Assembly (NCBI RefSeq): GCF_006783905.1
Contig: NZ_VFPE01000006.1
Location: forward strand, 186,001-250,000
DNA: 64,000 bases
Reading direction: 5' to 3'
From: Microbacterium kyungheense
Lineage (GTDB): Bacteria; Actinomycetota; Actinomycetes; Actinomycetales; Microbacteriaceae
Part shown: in pieces, positions 41,969 to 49,493 of the stretch
Numbering within the stretch: the stretch's first letter is position 1
Layout of the letters: every line of letters begins with the position of its first letter
Made by a program: the position numbers and the translations under genes
The notes under the pieces: model-generated
The model's database searches: none
What the model saw: only the letters and a program-made list of their open reading frames with translations
Told to the model about the DNA's origin: nothing

Positions 41969-43168
41969 TCAGCGGAAGGCGCTCAGACCGGTCAGGTGCT
42001 GGCCGAGGATCAGGGTGTGCACCTCGTCCGTGCCCTCGTAGGTGCGCACGGACTCCAGATTCGCCGCGTGACGGATGGGAGGGTTCTCCAGCAGCACGCC
42101 CTCGCCGCCGAGGATCGTGCGGGCCTCACGTGCGATCGCGATGGCCTCGCGCACGTTGTTCAGCTTGCCGAGCGAGACCATCGCCGGAGTCAGGGTGCCG
42201 GCATCCTTCGCGCGCCCGATCTGCAGCGCGAGCAGCCCGCTCTTCTGCAGCTCGACGACCATGTCGACGAGCTTGCGCTGCGTCAGCTGGAACCCGGCGA
42301 TCTTCCGCCCGAACTGCTCGCGCCTCAGCGCGTGGCGCAGGGCGGCCTCGTAGCTGTCGCGCGCCGCACCGAGCGCACCCCACACGATGCCGTAGCGCGC
42401 CTCGTTCAGGGCCGAGAACGGCCCTCGCAGTCCTCGCGCGCCCGGAAGAAGAGTGGATGCCGGCACCCGCACCCGATCGAACGTCAGCTGCGTCTGCACC
42501 GACGCCCGCATCGAGCCCTTCGGCTCCAGCACCGCGATGTCGAGGCCGGGAGCGTCGGTCGGCACGAGGAAGCCGCGCACGCCCTCGTCGGTCTGCGCCC
42601 ACACCACCGCCACCTGCGCGATCGACGCGAGGCCGATCCAGCGCTTGGCGCCCTCGATGATCCAGTCCGATCCGTCGCGCCGTGCGTAGGTCGTCATGCT
42701 CCCGGGGTCGGAGCCCGCGCCCGGCTCGGTGAGCGCGAAGCTGCCGATGACCTCGCCGGCGGCCATGCGCGGCAGCCACTCCTCTTTCTGCGCGTCCGAC
42801 CCCCAGCGGTGGATCGAGCCCATCGCGAGCGACCCCTGCACCGACACGAAGGTGCGGATGCCCGAGTCGCCGGCTTCGAGCTCCAGCGCGGCCAGGCCGT
42901 ACTGGACGGCACTGGCGTGACGGCATCCATATCCGTCCAGGGTCATGCCGAGCACGCCCAGACGGCCCAGAGCGGGGGCGAGCTCGGCGGGGAAGACGCC
43001 GCGGTCGAACCACTCCGCGACGTGCGGGCGGATCTCGGCGTCGACGAACGCCCGCACCCGGTCGCGGGTGTCGCGTTCGCCCGCGCTCAGCAGCCCGTCG
43101 ATGCCGAGGACGTCGGATGCCTCACGCAGTGCGGCGAGATCGTCGGGGTCATGGGCGCCATCGGTCAT
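41969..43168 (-). CDS. acyl-CoA dehydrogenase, glutaryl-CoA dehydrogenase-like
   Basis: A 399-residue flavoenzyme with the acyl-CoA dehydrogenase signatures 'FALTEPGAGSDPGSM' and the catalytic base in YEGTDEVH (Glu378), the position found in glutaryl-CoA dehydrogenase and its relatives. 'ARYGIVWGALGAARDSYEAAL' matches the GCDH helix motif. GCDH oxidises and decarboxylates glutaryl-CoA in lysine and tryptophan breakdown. No other pathway gene is adjacent, so the exact acyl-CoA is not certain. It is convergent with the TetR gene, 9 bases apart. Confidence 0.9.
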   Translation of the reverse strand: MTDGAHDPDDLAALREASDVLGIDGLLSAGERDTRDRVRAFVDAEIRPHVAEWFDRGVFPAELAPALGRLGVLGMTLDGYGCRHASAVQYGLAALELEAGDSGIRTFVSVQGSLAMGSIHRWGSDAQKEEWLPRMAAGEVIGSFALTEPGAGSDPGSMTTYARRDGSDWIIEGAKRWIGLASIAQVAVVWAQTDEGVRGFLVPTDAPGLDIAVLEPKGSMRASVQTQLTFDRVRVPASTLLPGARGLRGPFSALNEARYGIVWGALGAARDSYEAALRHALRREQFGRKIAGFQLTQRKLVDMVVELQKSGLLALQIGRAKDAGTLTPAMVSLGKLNNVREAIAIAREARTILGGEGVLLENPPIRHAANLESVRTYEGTDEVHTLILGQHLTGLSAFR

Positions 43169-43241
43169 GGCTCTGATTCTGCCCCTCCGGCAGGCCCGCG
43201 ATTAGTGTGGAGCGCGCACGCTCTGACGAGGGGACCCACGG

Positions 43242-43556
43242 ATGCCGCACCCGACCGCCGAGAACGCCCTCTCGCTCACACTCGTCGGGACTCCCGACTT
43301 CGGCAGTGAGGTGCTGAAGGCGCTGTACCGCATCACCGGGCGCTCGACCGTCGAGCTGCGCAAGGCGATCCTGGCCGGCGAGCCGATCTACACGGCCGAG
43401 CTGTTCGACAACGAACACATCAACGTCGTTCCCCGTCTGGAGAAGACCGTCACGTACCTCGAGACCCTCGGCGTCCCGTTCGTCGTCCACGAGCGGGCCG
43501 ATGGCGAGCGGGAAGAGATCACGCTCGAGGTCATGCGCCGCATCATCGGCGCGTAG
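43242..43556 (+). CDS. hypothetical protein with ribosomal L7/L12 C-domain-like pattern
   Basis: A 104-residue soluble protein. The pattern 'VLKALYRITGRSTVELRKAILAGEPIYTAELFDN' followed by 'VVPRLEKTVTYLETLGVPFVVHE' resembles the alpha/beta fold of the L7/L12 C-terminal domain seen in small actinobacterial proteins of unknown role. The ATG follows GAGGGGA. It stands alone between acyl-CoA dehydrogenase (divergent) and the GDSL hydrolase. No function can be given. Confidence 0.72.
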   Translation: MPHPTAENALSLTLVGTPDFGSEVLKALYRITGRSTVELRKAILAGEPIYTAELFDNEHINVVPRLEKTVTYLETLGVPFVVHERADGEREEITLEVMRRIIGA

Positions 43557-43711
43557 CCGGCCGTCCGCCGCCCGGCGTCGGCCGAATGTCGCATCGGACC
43601 CGCGCAAGACGATATGTTCGCGGCAGCCGCAGTGCTGCGGGGTCTCCGGGGGCCGCGCAAGCGATTATCGATTATGCTGACGGAACACGACCTGACGATG
43701 GGACCGAACGG

Positions 43712-44344
43712 ATGCCTCGCACGACCACTCTCGTCTTCGCCGGCGACTCGATCACCGACTCCGGACGCGACCGCGACGACGCGGCCTCGCTGGGGGACGG
43801 GTACGTCAGCCTGATCGCACAGGCGGTCGCGGACCGCGACGAGACCGTGGTCAACAAGGGGATCTCGGGCAATCGCGCCGTCGACCTCGAAACTCGTTGG
43901 GACGACATCCTCGGCGCCGGTCCCGACGTCCTCACCGTCTACATCGGCGTGAACGACATGTGGCGCCGCTTCGACAACGACGACCCGACCTCGGCCGAGG
44001 ACTTCGAGGCGACGGTCGCCGGCCTGCTGGAGGCATCCCGAGCCGCCGGAGTCGAGCGCATCTACCTGATCGAGCCGTTCTTCGTGCCGGTGCGCGACGA
44101 CCAGGTGGCGTGGCTCGACGATCTGAACCCCAAGCGCGACGCCGTGCGGCGCCTGGCCGAGCGCTTCGGCGCGACGCTGGTCGAGCTGCACGACACCGTC
44201 ACCGCCGCGGCGGCCGAGCACGGCGCCGCAGCGGTCGTGCCGGACGGGGTGCACCCGACGCCGCGGGGATCCGAGATCATCGCCGGCGCGTGGCTCGCCG
44301 CCTACGCGGCGACCGCGGACGCCGAGAAGGTGGGTTCCGCATGA
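43712..44344 (+). CDS. SGNH/GDSL hydrolase family protein
   Basis: A 210-residue esterase-like protein. Block I 'LVFAGDSITDSGRD' carries the nucleophile Ser, 'NKGISGNRAVDL' supplies the oxyanion Gly/Asn pair ('YIGVNDMWRR' holds the block III Asn), and block V 'PDGVHPTPRGSEII' holds the Asp and His. The ATG at 43712 puts block I at the N-terminus; longer readings have no similarity. There is no signal peptide. It overlaps the GntR regulator gene by four bases and is probably regulated by it. It may deacylate a carbohydrate, which is inference. Confidence 0.9.
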   Translation: MPRTTTLVFAGDSITDSGRDRDDAASLGDGYVSLIAQAVADRDETVVNKGISGNRAVDLETRWDDILGAGPDVLTVYIGVNDMWRRFDNDDPTSAEDFEATVAGLLEASRAAGVERIYLIEPFFVPVRDDQVAWLDDLNPKRDAVRRLAERFGATLVELHDTVTAAAAEHGAAAVVPDGVHPTPRGSEIIAGAWLAAYAATADAEKVGSA

Positions 44345-45006
44345 CCGATGCCCTCGAGTCCGTCACCGAGCTCAAGCGCGGTCTGCTGTCGGACCAGATC
44401 TACGAGCTCGTCAAGACGATGATCAAGGACGGCTCGCTCGAGCCGGGCGAGCAGCTGGTCGAGTCGCAGCTGGCCCGCCGTCTGCAGGTCAGCCAGGCGC
44501 CGGTGCGCGACGCGCTCAAACAGCTGGTGCACGAGGGTCTGGTCACGCACGTCCGCCACCAGGGCAGCTTCGTCACCAGCTACACCGACGAAGAGGTCGC
44601 GCAGGCCCGCCAGGCGCGCGCCGAGCTGGAGTCGATCGTCGGCCGCCTGACGTGCGGCACGCTGTCGGCCTCGAAGCGCTCCGCACTCGAAGCGCTCATC
44701 GCGCAGATGCACGAGGCCGCCGACGAGAAGGATCTCGGCGCCTTCCGCGAGCTCGACTTCGCGTTCCACCGCTCTGTCGTCGAAGCCAGCGGCAACGTCT
44801 ACCTCCCGCGCATGTGGGACATCATCGAGCCGAGCCTGCGCTCCTTCCACGTGCTCGCCGACCCCGACTACCCGGGCGACTGGCATGTCGCCGCGGACTG
44901 GCACAAGAGCCTGGTCGAGGCGCTCGACGGCGGCGACCCCGAAAGCGCCGCGCGCCTCTTCTATGCGCACGCCGCCGGCACGCTGCTCCCTGACGACCAG
45001 GAGTAG
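44341..45006 (+). CDS. GntR family regulator (FadR/FCD subfamily)
   Basis: A 221-residue regulator with an N-terminal winged helix ('LLSDQIYELVKTMIKDGSLEPGEQLVESQLARRLQVSQAPVRDALKQLVHEGLV') and a C-terminal FCD helical domain with the metal-binding His/Asp pattern ('ELDFAFHRSVVEASGN', 'WHVAADWHKSLVEAL'). FCD regulators respond to small carboxylates or sugars. It is coupled to the GDSL hydrolase gene (ATGA) and followed by a strong terminator, so the two form a closed unit. Confidence 0.92.
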   Translation: MTDALESVTELKRGLLSDQIYELVKTMIKDGSLEPGEQLVESQLARRLQVSQAPVRDALKQLVHEGLVTHVRHQGSFVTSYTDEEVAQARQARAELESIVGRLTCGTLSASKRSALEALIAQMHEAADEKDLGAFRELDFAFHRSVVEASGNVYLPRMWDIIEPSLRSFHVLADPDYPGDWHVAADWHKSLVEALDGGDPESAARLFYAHAAGTLLPDDQE

Positions 45007-45014
45007 GGCTTCAC

Positions 45015-45046
45015 ATCCGGGATGCCGCGGTCGCGGCATCCCGGAT
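45015..45046 (+). terminator. rho-independent terminator of the GDSL-GntR operon
   Basis: The arms ATCCGGGATGCCGCG (45015-45029) and its complement (45032-45046) give a perfect 15-bp stem with a two-base loop, followed by CTTTTCCC, nine bases after the stop. Confidence 0.9.
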
Positions 45047-45145
45047 CTTTTCCCACTTTTCTCGCCACCGATGTAGAGATCGCCCGGTCGGCTCCGTCTC
45101 CTATCCGAAGCGGCCAGAATGGGCCGCACGGAACAGGAGGCTGTC

Positions 45146-45553
45146 ATGGCCAAGTATCTGATGCTCAAGCACTACCGCGGCGGGCGTCCGTCGGTGAACG
45201 AGGTCCCGATGGACCAGCTCACCAAGGACGAGTGGACCGCCCACGTCCAGTACATGCAGGACATGGAGCGGCGGCTGCTCGACTCGGGCGAGCTGGTCTC
45301 GTCCGAGGGGCTGTCCATGGGCGGAGCGTGGGTGCGCTTCGACGGCGAGGGACGCCCGCCGGTCGTCGACGGCCCGTTCGCCGAGACGAAGGACCTCATC
45401 GCGGGCTGGATGCTGATCGACGTCGACTCGTACGATCGCGCGCTCGAACTCGCCTCGGAGCTGTCTGCCGCGCCGTGGGCCGGCGGCAAGCCGCTCGGCG
45501 AGTGGCTGGAAGTGCGAGAGGTCATGAGCGCGCCACCCGCCGACGTCCAGTGA
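45146..45553 (+). CDS. YCII/DGPF-domain protein
   Basis: A 135-residue protein of the YCII-related family, with the eponymous motif 'VVDGPFAETKDLIAGWMLIDVDSYDRALELA' (DGPF). It begins 'MAKYLMLKHYRGG'. AGGAGG lies just upstream of ATG 45146. It is coupled to the sigma-factor gene by a GTGA overlap. This pairing defines the ECF42 group, in which the DGPF protein is thought to take part in signalling; the mechanism is not fully settled. Confidence 0.9.
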   Translation: MAKYLMLKHYRGGRPSVNEVPMDQLTKDEWTAHVQYMQDMERRLLDSGELVSSEGLSMGGAWVRFDGEGRPPVVDGPFAETKDLIAGWMLIDVDSYDRALELASELSAAPWAGGKPLGEWLEVREVMSAPPADVQ

Positions 45554-46704
45554 CGACGGTGGATGCCACGGCGCTGCGCCGCGCGATCCCCGAGGTCGTC
45601 GGCATCCTCGTCCGGCGCGGCGCGGACTTCGCGTCGGCCGAGGACGCCGTGCAGACCGCGCTGCTGCGCGCGGTCGAGCGGCCGCCGGCCGAGGAGGTGC
45701 GCGACGTCCGGGCATGGCTCGTCACCGTCGCGTGGCGGGCGTTCCTGGATCAGGTGCGCAGCGAGTCGGCGCGTGCGGCGCGTGAGGAGCGCCTCGCCCT
45801 GGAGCCCGAACCCGGATCGGTGCCCGACCACGACGACACGCTCGGGCTCTACTTCCTGTGCACGCATCCCGTCCTCACCGCCGGGTCGGCGACCGCGCTC
45901 ACGCTGCGCGCGGTCGCCGGCCTGACCACCCGGCAGATCGCCGACGCCTTCCTCGTGCCCGAGGCGACGATGGCGCAGCGCATCAGTCGTGCGAAGCAGC
46001 GGCTGGCCGGCATCCCCCTCGACCAGCCCGGTGATCTGTCGCGCGTCATGCGCGTGCTGTACCTCGTCTTCAACGAGGGCTACTCGGGCGAGATCGACAT
46101 CGCCGCTGAGGCCATCAGGGTCACGCGGCAGCTCTTCGCGCTCACCGACGAGCCCGAGGTCGCGGGGCTGCTCGCGCTGATGCTGCTGCACCACGCACGC
46201 CGGCCCGCGCGGGTGGTCGGCGGGCAGCTCGTGCCGCTCGCCGAGCAGGACCGCACGGTGTGGGACGTTTCGGCGATCTCCGAGGGCGTCGGCATCCTGC
46301 AGGCCGCGCTCGCGCAGGACCGGCTCGGGCAGTACCAGGCGCAGGCGGCGATCGCCGCGCTGCACGCCGACGCGCCGACCGCCGACGAGACCGACTGGGT
46401 GCAGATCGTGGAGTGGTACGACGAACTCCTGGGGTTCGGCGATTCTCCCGTGATCCGGCTGAACCGTGCGATCGCGGTCGGCGAGGCCGATGGGCCGCTT
46501 GCCGGGATCGCGGCACTCGACGCGGTGGGCGAGGATGTGCCGCGCTACCACGCCGCACTCGCGTACCTGCAGGAGCGGGCCGGCGATGTGGATACCGCGG
46601 CCGCCGGCTACGCGGAAGCCGCCCGCCGCGCGACCAGCGCCCTCGAGCAGCAGCATCTGCTGCGCCAGGCCGAGCGGCTGCGGCACGCGGGCCGGCCACG
46701 CTGA
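45550..46704 (+). CDS. RNA polymerase sigma factor, ECF42-type
   Basis: A 384-residue extracytoplasmic-function sigma factor. Region 2 ('AIPEVVGILVRRGADFASAEDAVQTALLRA', 'VRAWLVTVAWRAFLDQVR') and region 4 ('LTLRAVAGLTTRQIADAFLVPEATMAQRISRAKQRL') are followed by a long C-terminal TPR-like extension characteristic of ECF42 ('RVLYLVFNEGYSG' onward). The GTG start overlaps the DGPF gene stop. There is no anti-sigma factor. The C-terminal extension is needed for activity in studied members. Confidence 0.92.
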   Translation: MTTVDATALRRAIPEVVGILVRRGADFASAEDAVQTALLRAVERPPAEEVRDVRAWLVTVAWRAFLDQVRSESARAAREERLALEPEPGSVPDHDDTLGLYFLCTHPVLTAGSATALTLRAVAGLTTRQIADAFLVPEATMAQRISRAKQRLAGIPLDQPGDLSRVMRVLYLVFNEGYSGEIDIAAEAIRVTRQLFALTDEPEVAGLLALMLLHHARRPARVVGGQLVPLAEQDRTVWDVSAISEGVGILQAALAQDRLGQYQAQAAIAALHADAPTADETDWVQIVEWYDELLGFGDSPVIRLNRAIAVGEADGPLAGIAALDAVGEDVPRYHAALAYLQERAGDVDTAAAGYAEAARRATSALEQQHLLRQAERLRHAGRPR

Positions 46705-46770
46705 GCGCCGCGTCCGCGTTCGTCACCTTCGGTTCTCCTGCTGTTACCCCGGGGCCACTAACGTCTCGGG

Positions 46771-48162
46771 GTGCTCTCTGCCATCCCCCGCCTCTCCCGT
46801 CCTCTCGTCCTCGCCGTCGCGGTGGTGTTCGCGGCGCTGCTCGTGCTGCTGAACGCCTCCAGCGCGTCGGCACACCCCGCCGGCACGACAGGGGTGTTCG
46901 TCACGGTGCAGTCCGACGCCGTCGACATCGAGATGCAGATCCAGAAGACCGGGTTCGTCGCCGCCACCGGGTACGAGCTGGAGACCGATCAGGCGGAGCT
47001 CGACGCGGTCGCCGACAACGTCGAGTCGTTCATCCTCAACCGCGTGACGGTGCGCGACGACGTCTCGAAGCTCACGCCGACAGTCACGGTCGACCCCGAG
47101 TTCATCCGCGTCAACGGTGAGGACTCGATCCGCACGACGCTGCGCTTCACCGACGGCGACCGGCCGATCGAGGGCGCCATCACGCTGGACTACGACTTCA
47201 TCCTCGACGTCGTGCCGTCGCACCAGGTGTACGTCGCACTCGTGAGCGACTGGAACAACGGCCAGGTCGCCGAAGGCGACCCCGAGGTCGTCGGCGTGCT
47301 GGGCGGCGGCGTCACCGAGATCACGCTCGACCGCGCGCAGCAGACGCCGCTGCACGGCTTCTTCTCGGTCGTGTGGCTCGGGATGCTGCACATCGCCGAG
47401 GGCACCGACCACCTGCTGTTCCTCACGACGCTGCTGATCGTCGCGCCGTCGCTGGCCGTCCGCTCGCGGCGCGGGTTCCGCTGGACGCAGCCGATCCCCA
47501 CCAAGCGCGCCGTGCTGCGGGCGGCGCTCATCATCACCTCCTTCACCGTCGGGCACCTGATCACGCTGGCGCTGGTGTCGCTCGGCGTCATCTCGTTCCC
47601 CACCAAGCCGGTCGAGATCCTCGTGGCGATCTCGATCGTCGTGGCGGCGGTGCATGCCATCAAGCCGCTCATGCCGCGGGGCGAGCTGTTCATCGCCGGC
47701 GTGTTCGGACTCGTGCACGGCACCGCCTTCGCCACCACGATCCTCGACCTCAACCTCGGCTTCGGCGAGAAGCTCGTCGCCATCCTCGGCTTCAACATCG
47801 GCGTCGAGCTGGCGCAGCTGATCGCCGCCGTGCTCGTGCTGCCGCTGCTGATCTGGCTGTCGCACGCCCGCGCCTACCCGGCGTTCCGCACCGTCATCGC
47901 CGCTCTCGCGATCGTCGCCGCGTCGGCGTGGATCATCGCGATCAGCGTCGACGGCGACACCGTGCTGCAGCCCGTGTTCGACGGCATCGCCCGGTTCCCG
48001 ATCGTGTTCTATCTCGTGCTCGTCGCGGTGGTGGCCGCGCTCTGGTCCGTCACCCGCATCCCTTCCGACCGCCGTGGAGCGGATGCCGCACCCCTCGGCG
48101 CGGTGACCGCTGACACCGAGGTGGCGGAGCCCGAGGCTTCCTCCGAGCGCACGCCCGTGTAG
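46771..48162 (+). CDS. HupE/UreJ family membrane protein
   Basis: A 463-residue protein with a signal peptide (to about residue 34, 'ASSASAHPAG') and an extracytoplasmic beta-rich part (about 35-195). The HupE/UreJ_2 membrane domain follows with His-rich helices ('LHGFFSVVWLGMLHIAEGTDHLLFLTTLL', 'FGLVHGTAFATTI'). The family is linked to nickel or cobalt handling, although many actinobacterial members have no urease or hydrogenase nearby, as here. The GTG start lies six bases after TAACGT (46759-46764) with no Shine-Dalgarno sequence, suggesting a leaderless transcript. Confidence 0.85.
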   Translation: MLSAIPRLSRPLVLAVAVVFAALLVLLNASSASAHPAGTTGVFVTVQSDAVDIEMQIQKTGFVAATGYELETDQAELDAVADNVESFILNRVTVRDDVSKLTPTVTVDPEFIRVNGEDSIRTTLRFTDGDRPIEGAITLDYDFILDVVPSHQVYVALVSDWNNGQVAEGDPEVVGVLGGGVTEITLDRAQQTPLHGFFSVVWLGMLHIAEGTDHLLFLTTLLIVAPSLAVRSRRGFRWTQPIPTKRAVLRAALIITSFTVGHLITLALVSLGVISFPTKPVEILVAISIVVAAVHAIKPLMPRGELFIAGVFGLVHGTAFATTILDLNLGFGEKLVAILGFNIGVELAQLIAAVLVLPLLIWLSHARAYPAFRTVIAALAIVAASAWIIAISVDGDTVLQPVFDGIARFPIVFYLVLVAVVAALWSVTRIPSDRRGADAAPLGAVTADTEVAEPEASSERTPV

Positions 48163-48248
48163 CGCCGGCGAGCGTCCCTCGGTCGTTGAGCGGATCCCGC
48201 TCTGGCGCGCGCAGACGAAACGCGGACCGGCGCGCCGAACGCACACGA

Positions 48249-48289
48249 AAGCGCCCCGCCCCTCACACTCGGTGAAGGGCGAGGCGCTT
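48249..48289 (-). terminator. terminator of the phosphatase-DUF916 operon
   Basis: An 18-bp stem (48249-48266 with 48272-48289, two G-U pairs on the minus transcript) is followed by TTTCG on the minus strand, 13 bases beyond the DUF916 stop. It may also stop the convergent hupE transcript. Confidence 0.85.
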
Positions 48290-48302
48290 GTCGTGGGTGG
48301 GA

Positions 48303-49403
48303 TCAGTCCGCAGCGCCGACCGGGGTCTTCGCGCGCTCTGCCTCCAGGGCCTTCGCGACGGCCTCGTCGACGCGGGCATCCTCGGCCTGCTGCACGGCGA
48401 CCTTGCGCCGCGCGCGACGGCGCAGGAACAGCACGACCGCGGCGGCGACGAGCACGAGGATGATCAGCAGCATCCAGGGCACGGCGGGGGCGACGCCGGT
48501 CGCGGTGACCTCGGCGATCGGGGAGCGCGAGCCGGCGGCATCCGTCACCAACGGGGTGACCGCGGTCGTCCCGATCAGCGCGAACAGCGGCGGAACGTCC
48601 GGCACGACGACCGTCACGGTGCGGCTCTCGCCCGGCAGCAGCTCGGGGATCGCGTCGGCAGCGGGGGCGTCCATCGCGAGCAGGCCGAACACGCCGCGCA
48701 CCGTCGAGGCGGGGTCCGCCGAGACGGTCGCGTTGCCGGTGTTGTGCAGCGTGTAGGTGACGGTGGCGTCGCCGCCGGCGAACGGGTTGAGGCCGCCGTC
48801 CCACGAGACCGACATGTCTTCGACGGCGAGCGCGGGCGCGAGTTCGCCGCCCACGCGCAGGTCGACGCGGATGCCGAGGCGCCGGTCGACGTTCACACCG
48901 GTGGCCGCGTCGGGGACGGTGAGCGACGTCACCAGACCACCGGCATAGTCGCCGGGCGTCGCATTGTCGGGGATCGCGACGGTGAAGGGGATGCCGGCGG
49001 TCGCGCCGGGAGCGACGGTCACGGTCTCTTGAGCCGGCGTGATCCACGCGCCGACGCCCGTGGACTCGTCGTCGGCGAGCACGAGCGAGAGGGCGCCGTC
49101 GTCCGAGGTGAAGCCGTCGGCGGCGTACACCTCGAGGTCGATGGGCTCCTGGCCGCGGTTGGCGACGACAATGCCGTCGGTGAGCGTGCTGCCCGGGTCG
49201 ATCGCGTAGCTGTAGCTGGTGCGGTCCGATCCGAAGTCGTTGGAGTCCGTGCGGACGGTCCAGTTGACGTCGTCCGCGGAATCCGCGGCGTCAGCGGCCG
49301 ACGCCGGTGCGGCGGGCAGCGCGATCACGAGCGCGGCCAGGATGGCCGCGGCCACCGTGCGAGCACGGTGGAGCAGAGGGGAGAAGGCGGGGCGTGCGTT
49401 CAC
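48303..49403 (-). CDS. DUF916-like membrane-anchored surface protein
   Basis: A protein of about 366 residues with a signal peptide ('TVAAAILAALVIALPAAPASAA') and two beta-sandwich regions ('SYSYAIDPGSTLTDGIVVANRGQEPIDLEVYA', 'VSWDGGLNPFAGGDATVTYTLHNTGNATV'). Near the C-terminus it has a membrane helix ('VPWMLLIILVLVAAAVVLFL') and a basic tail. DUF916 proteins accompany WxL proteins in Gram-positive surface clusters. The gene just upstream encodes a secreted phosphatase with a WxL-like end. GTG 49403 is the best start. Confidence 0.82.
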   Translation of the reverse strand: MNARPAFSPLLHRARTVAAAILAALVIALPAAPASAADAADSADDVNWTVRTDSNDFGSDRTSYSYAIDPGSTLTDGIVVANRGQEPIDLEVYAADGFTSDDGALSLVLADDESTGVGAWITPAQETVTVAPGATAGIPFTVAIPDNATPGDYAGGLVTSLTVPDAATGVNVDRRLGIRVDLRVGGELAPALAVEDMSVSWDGGLNPFAGGDATVTYTLHNTGNATVSADPASTVRGVFGLLAMDAPAADAIPELLPGESRTVTVVVPDVPPLFALIGTTAVTPLVTDAAGSRSPIAEVTATGVAPAVPWMLLIILVLVAAAVVLFLRRRARRKVAVQQAEDARVDEAVAKALEAERAKTPVGAAD

Positions 49404-49436
49404 GATGGGCTTTCGAGGTGGGGCGAGAACAGGATG

Positions 49437-49473
49437 GTCCGTGGGAGAGAGGGGTCGCCTCTCTCCCACGGAC
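49437..49473 (-). terminator. intergenic hairpin between the phosphatase and DUF916 genes
   Basis: A perfect 16-bp stem (49437-49452 with 49458-49473) and a five-base loop lie 20 bases after the phosphatase stop. Within an apparent operon it may attenuate readthrough or protect the upstream mRNA. Confidence 0.65.
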
Positions 49474-49493
49474 GCAGGGTGCAACGAGCTGGA

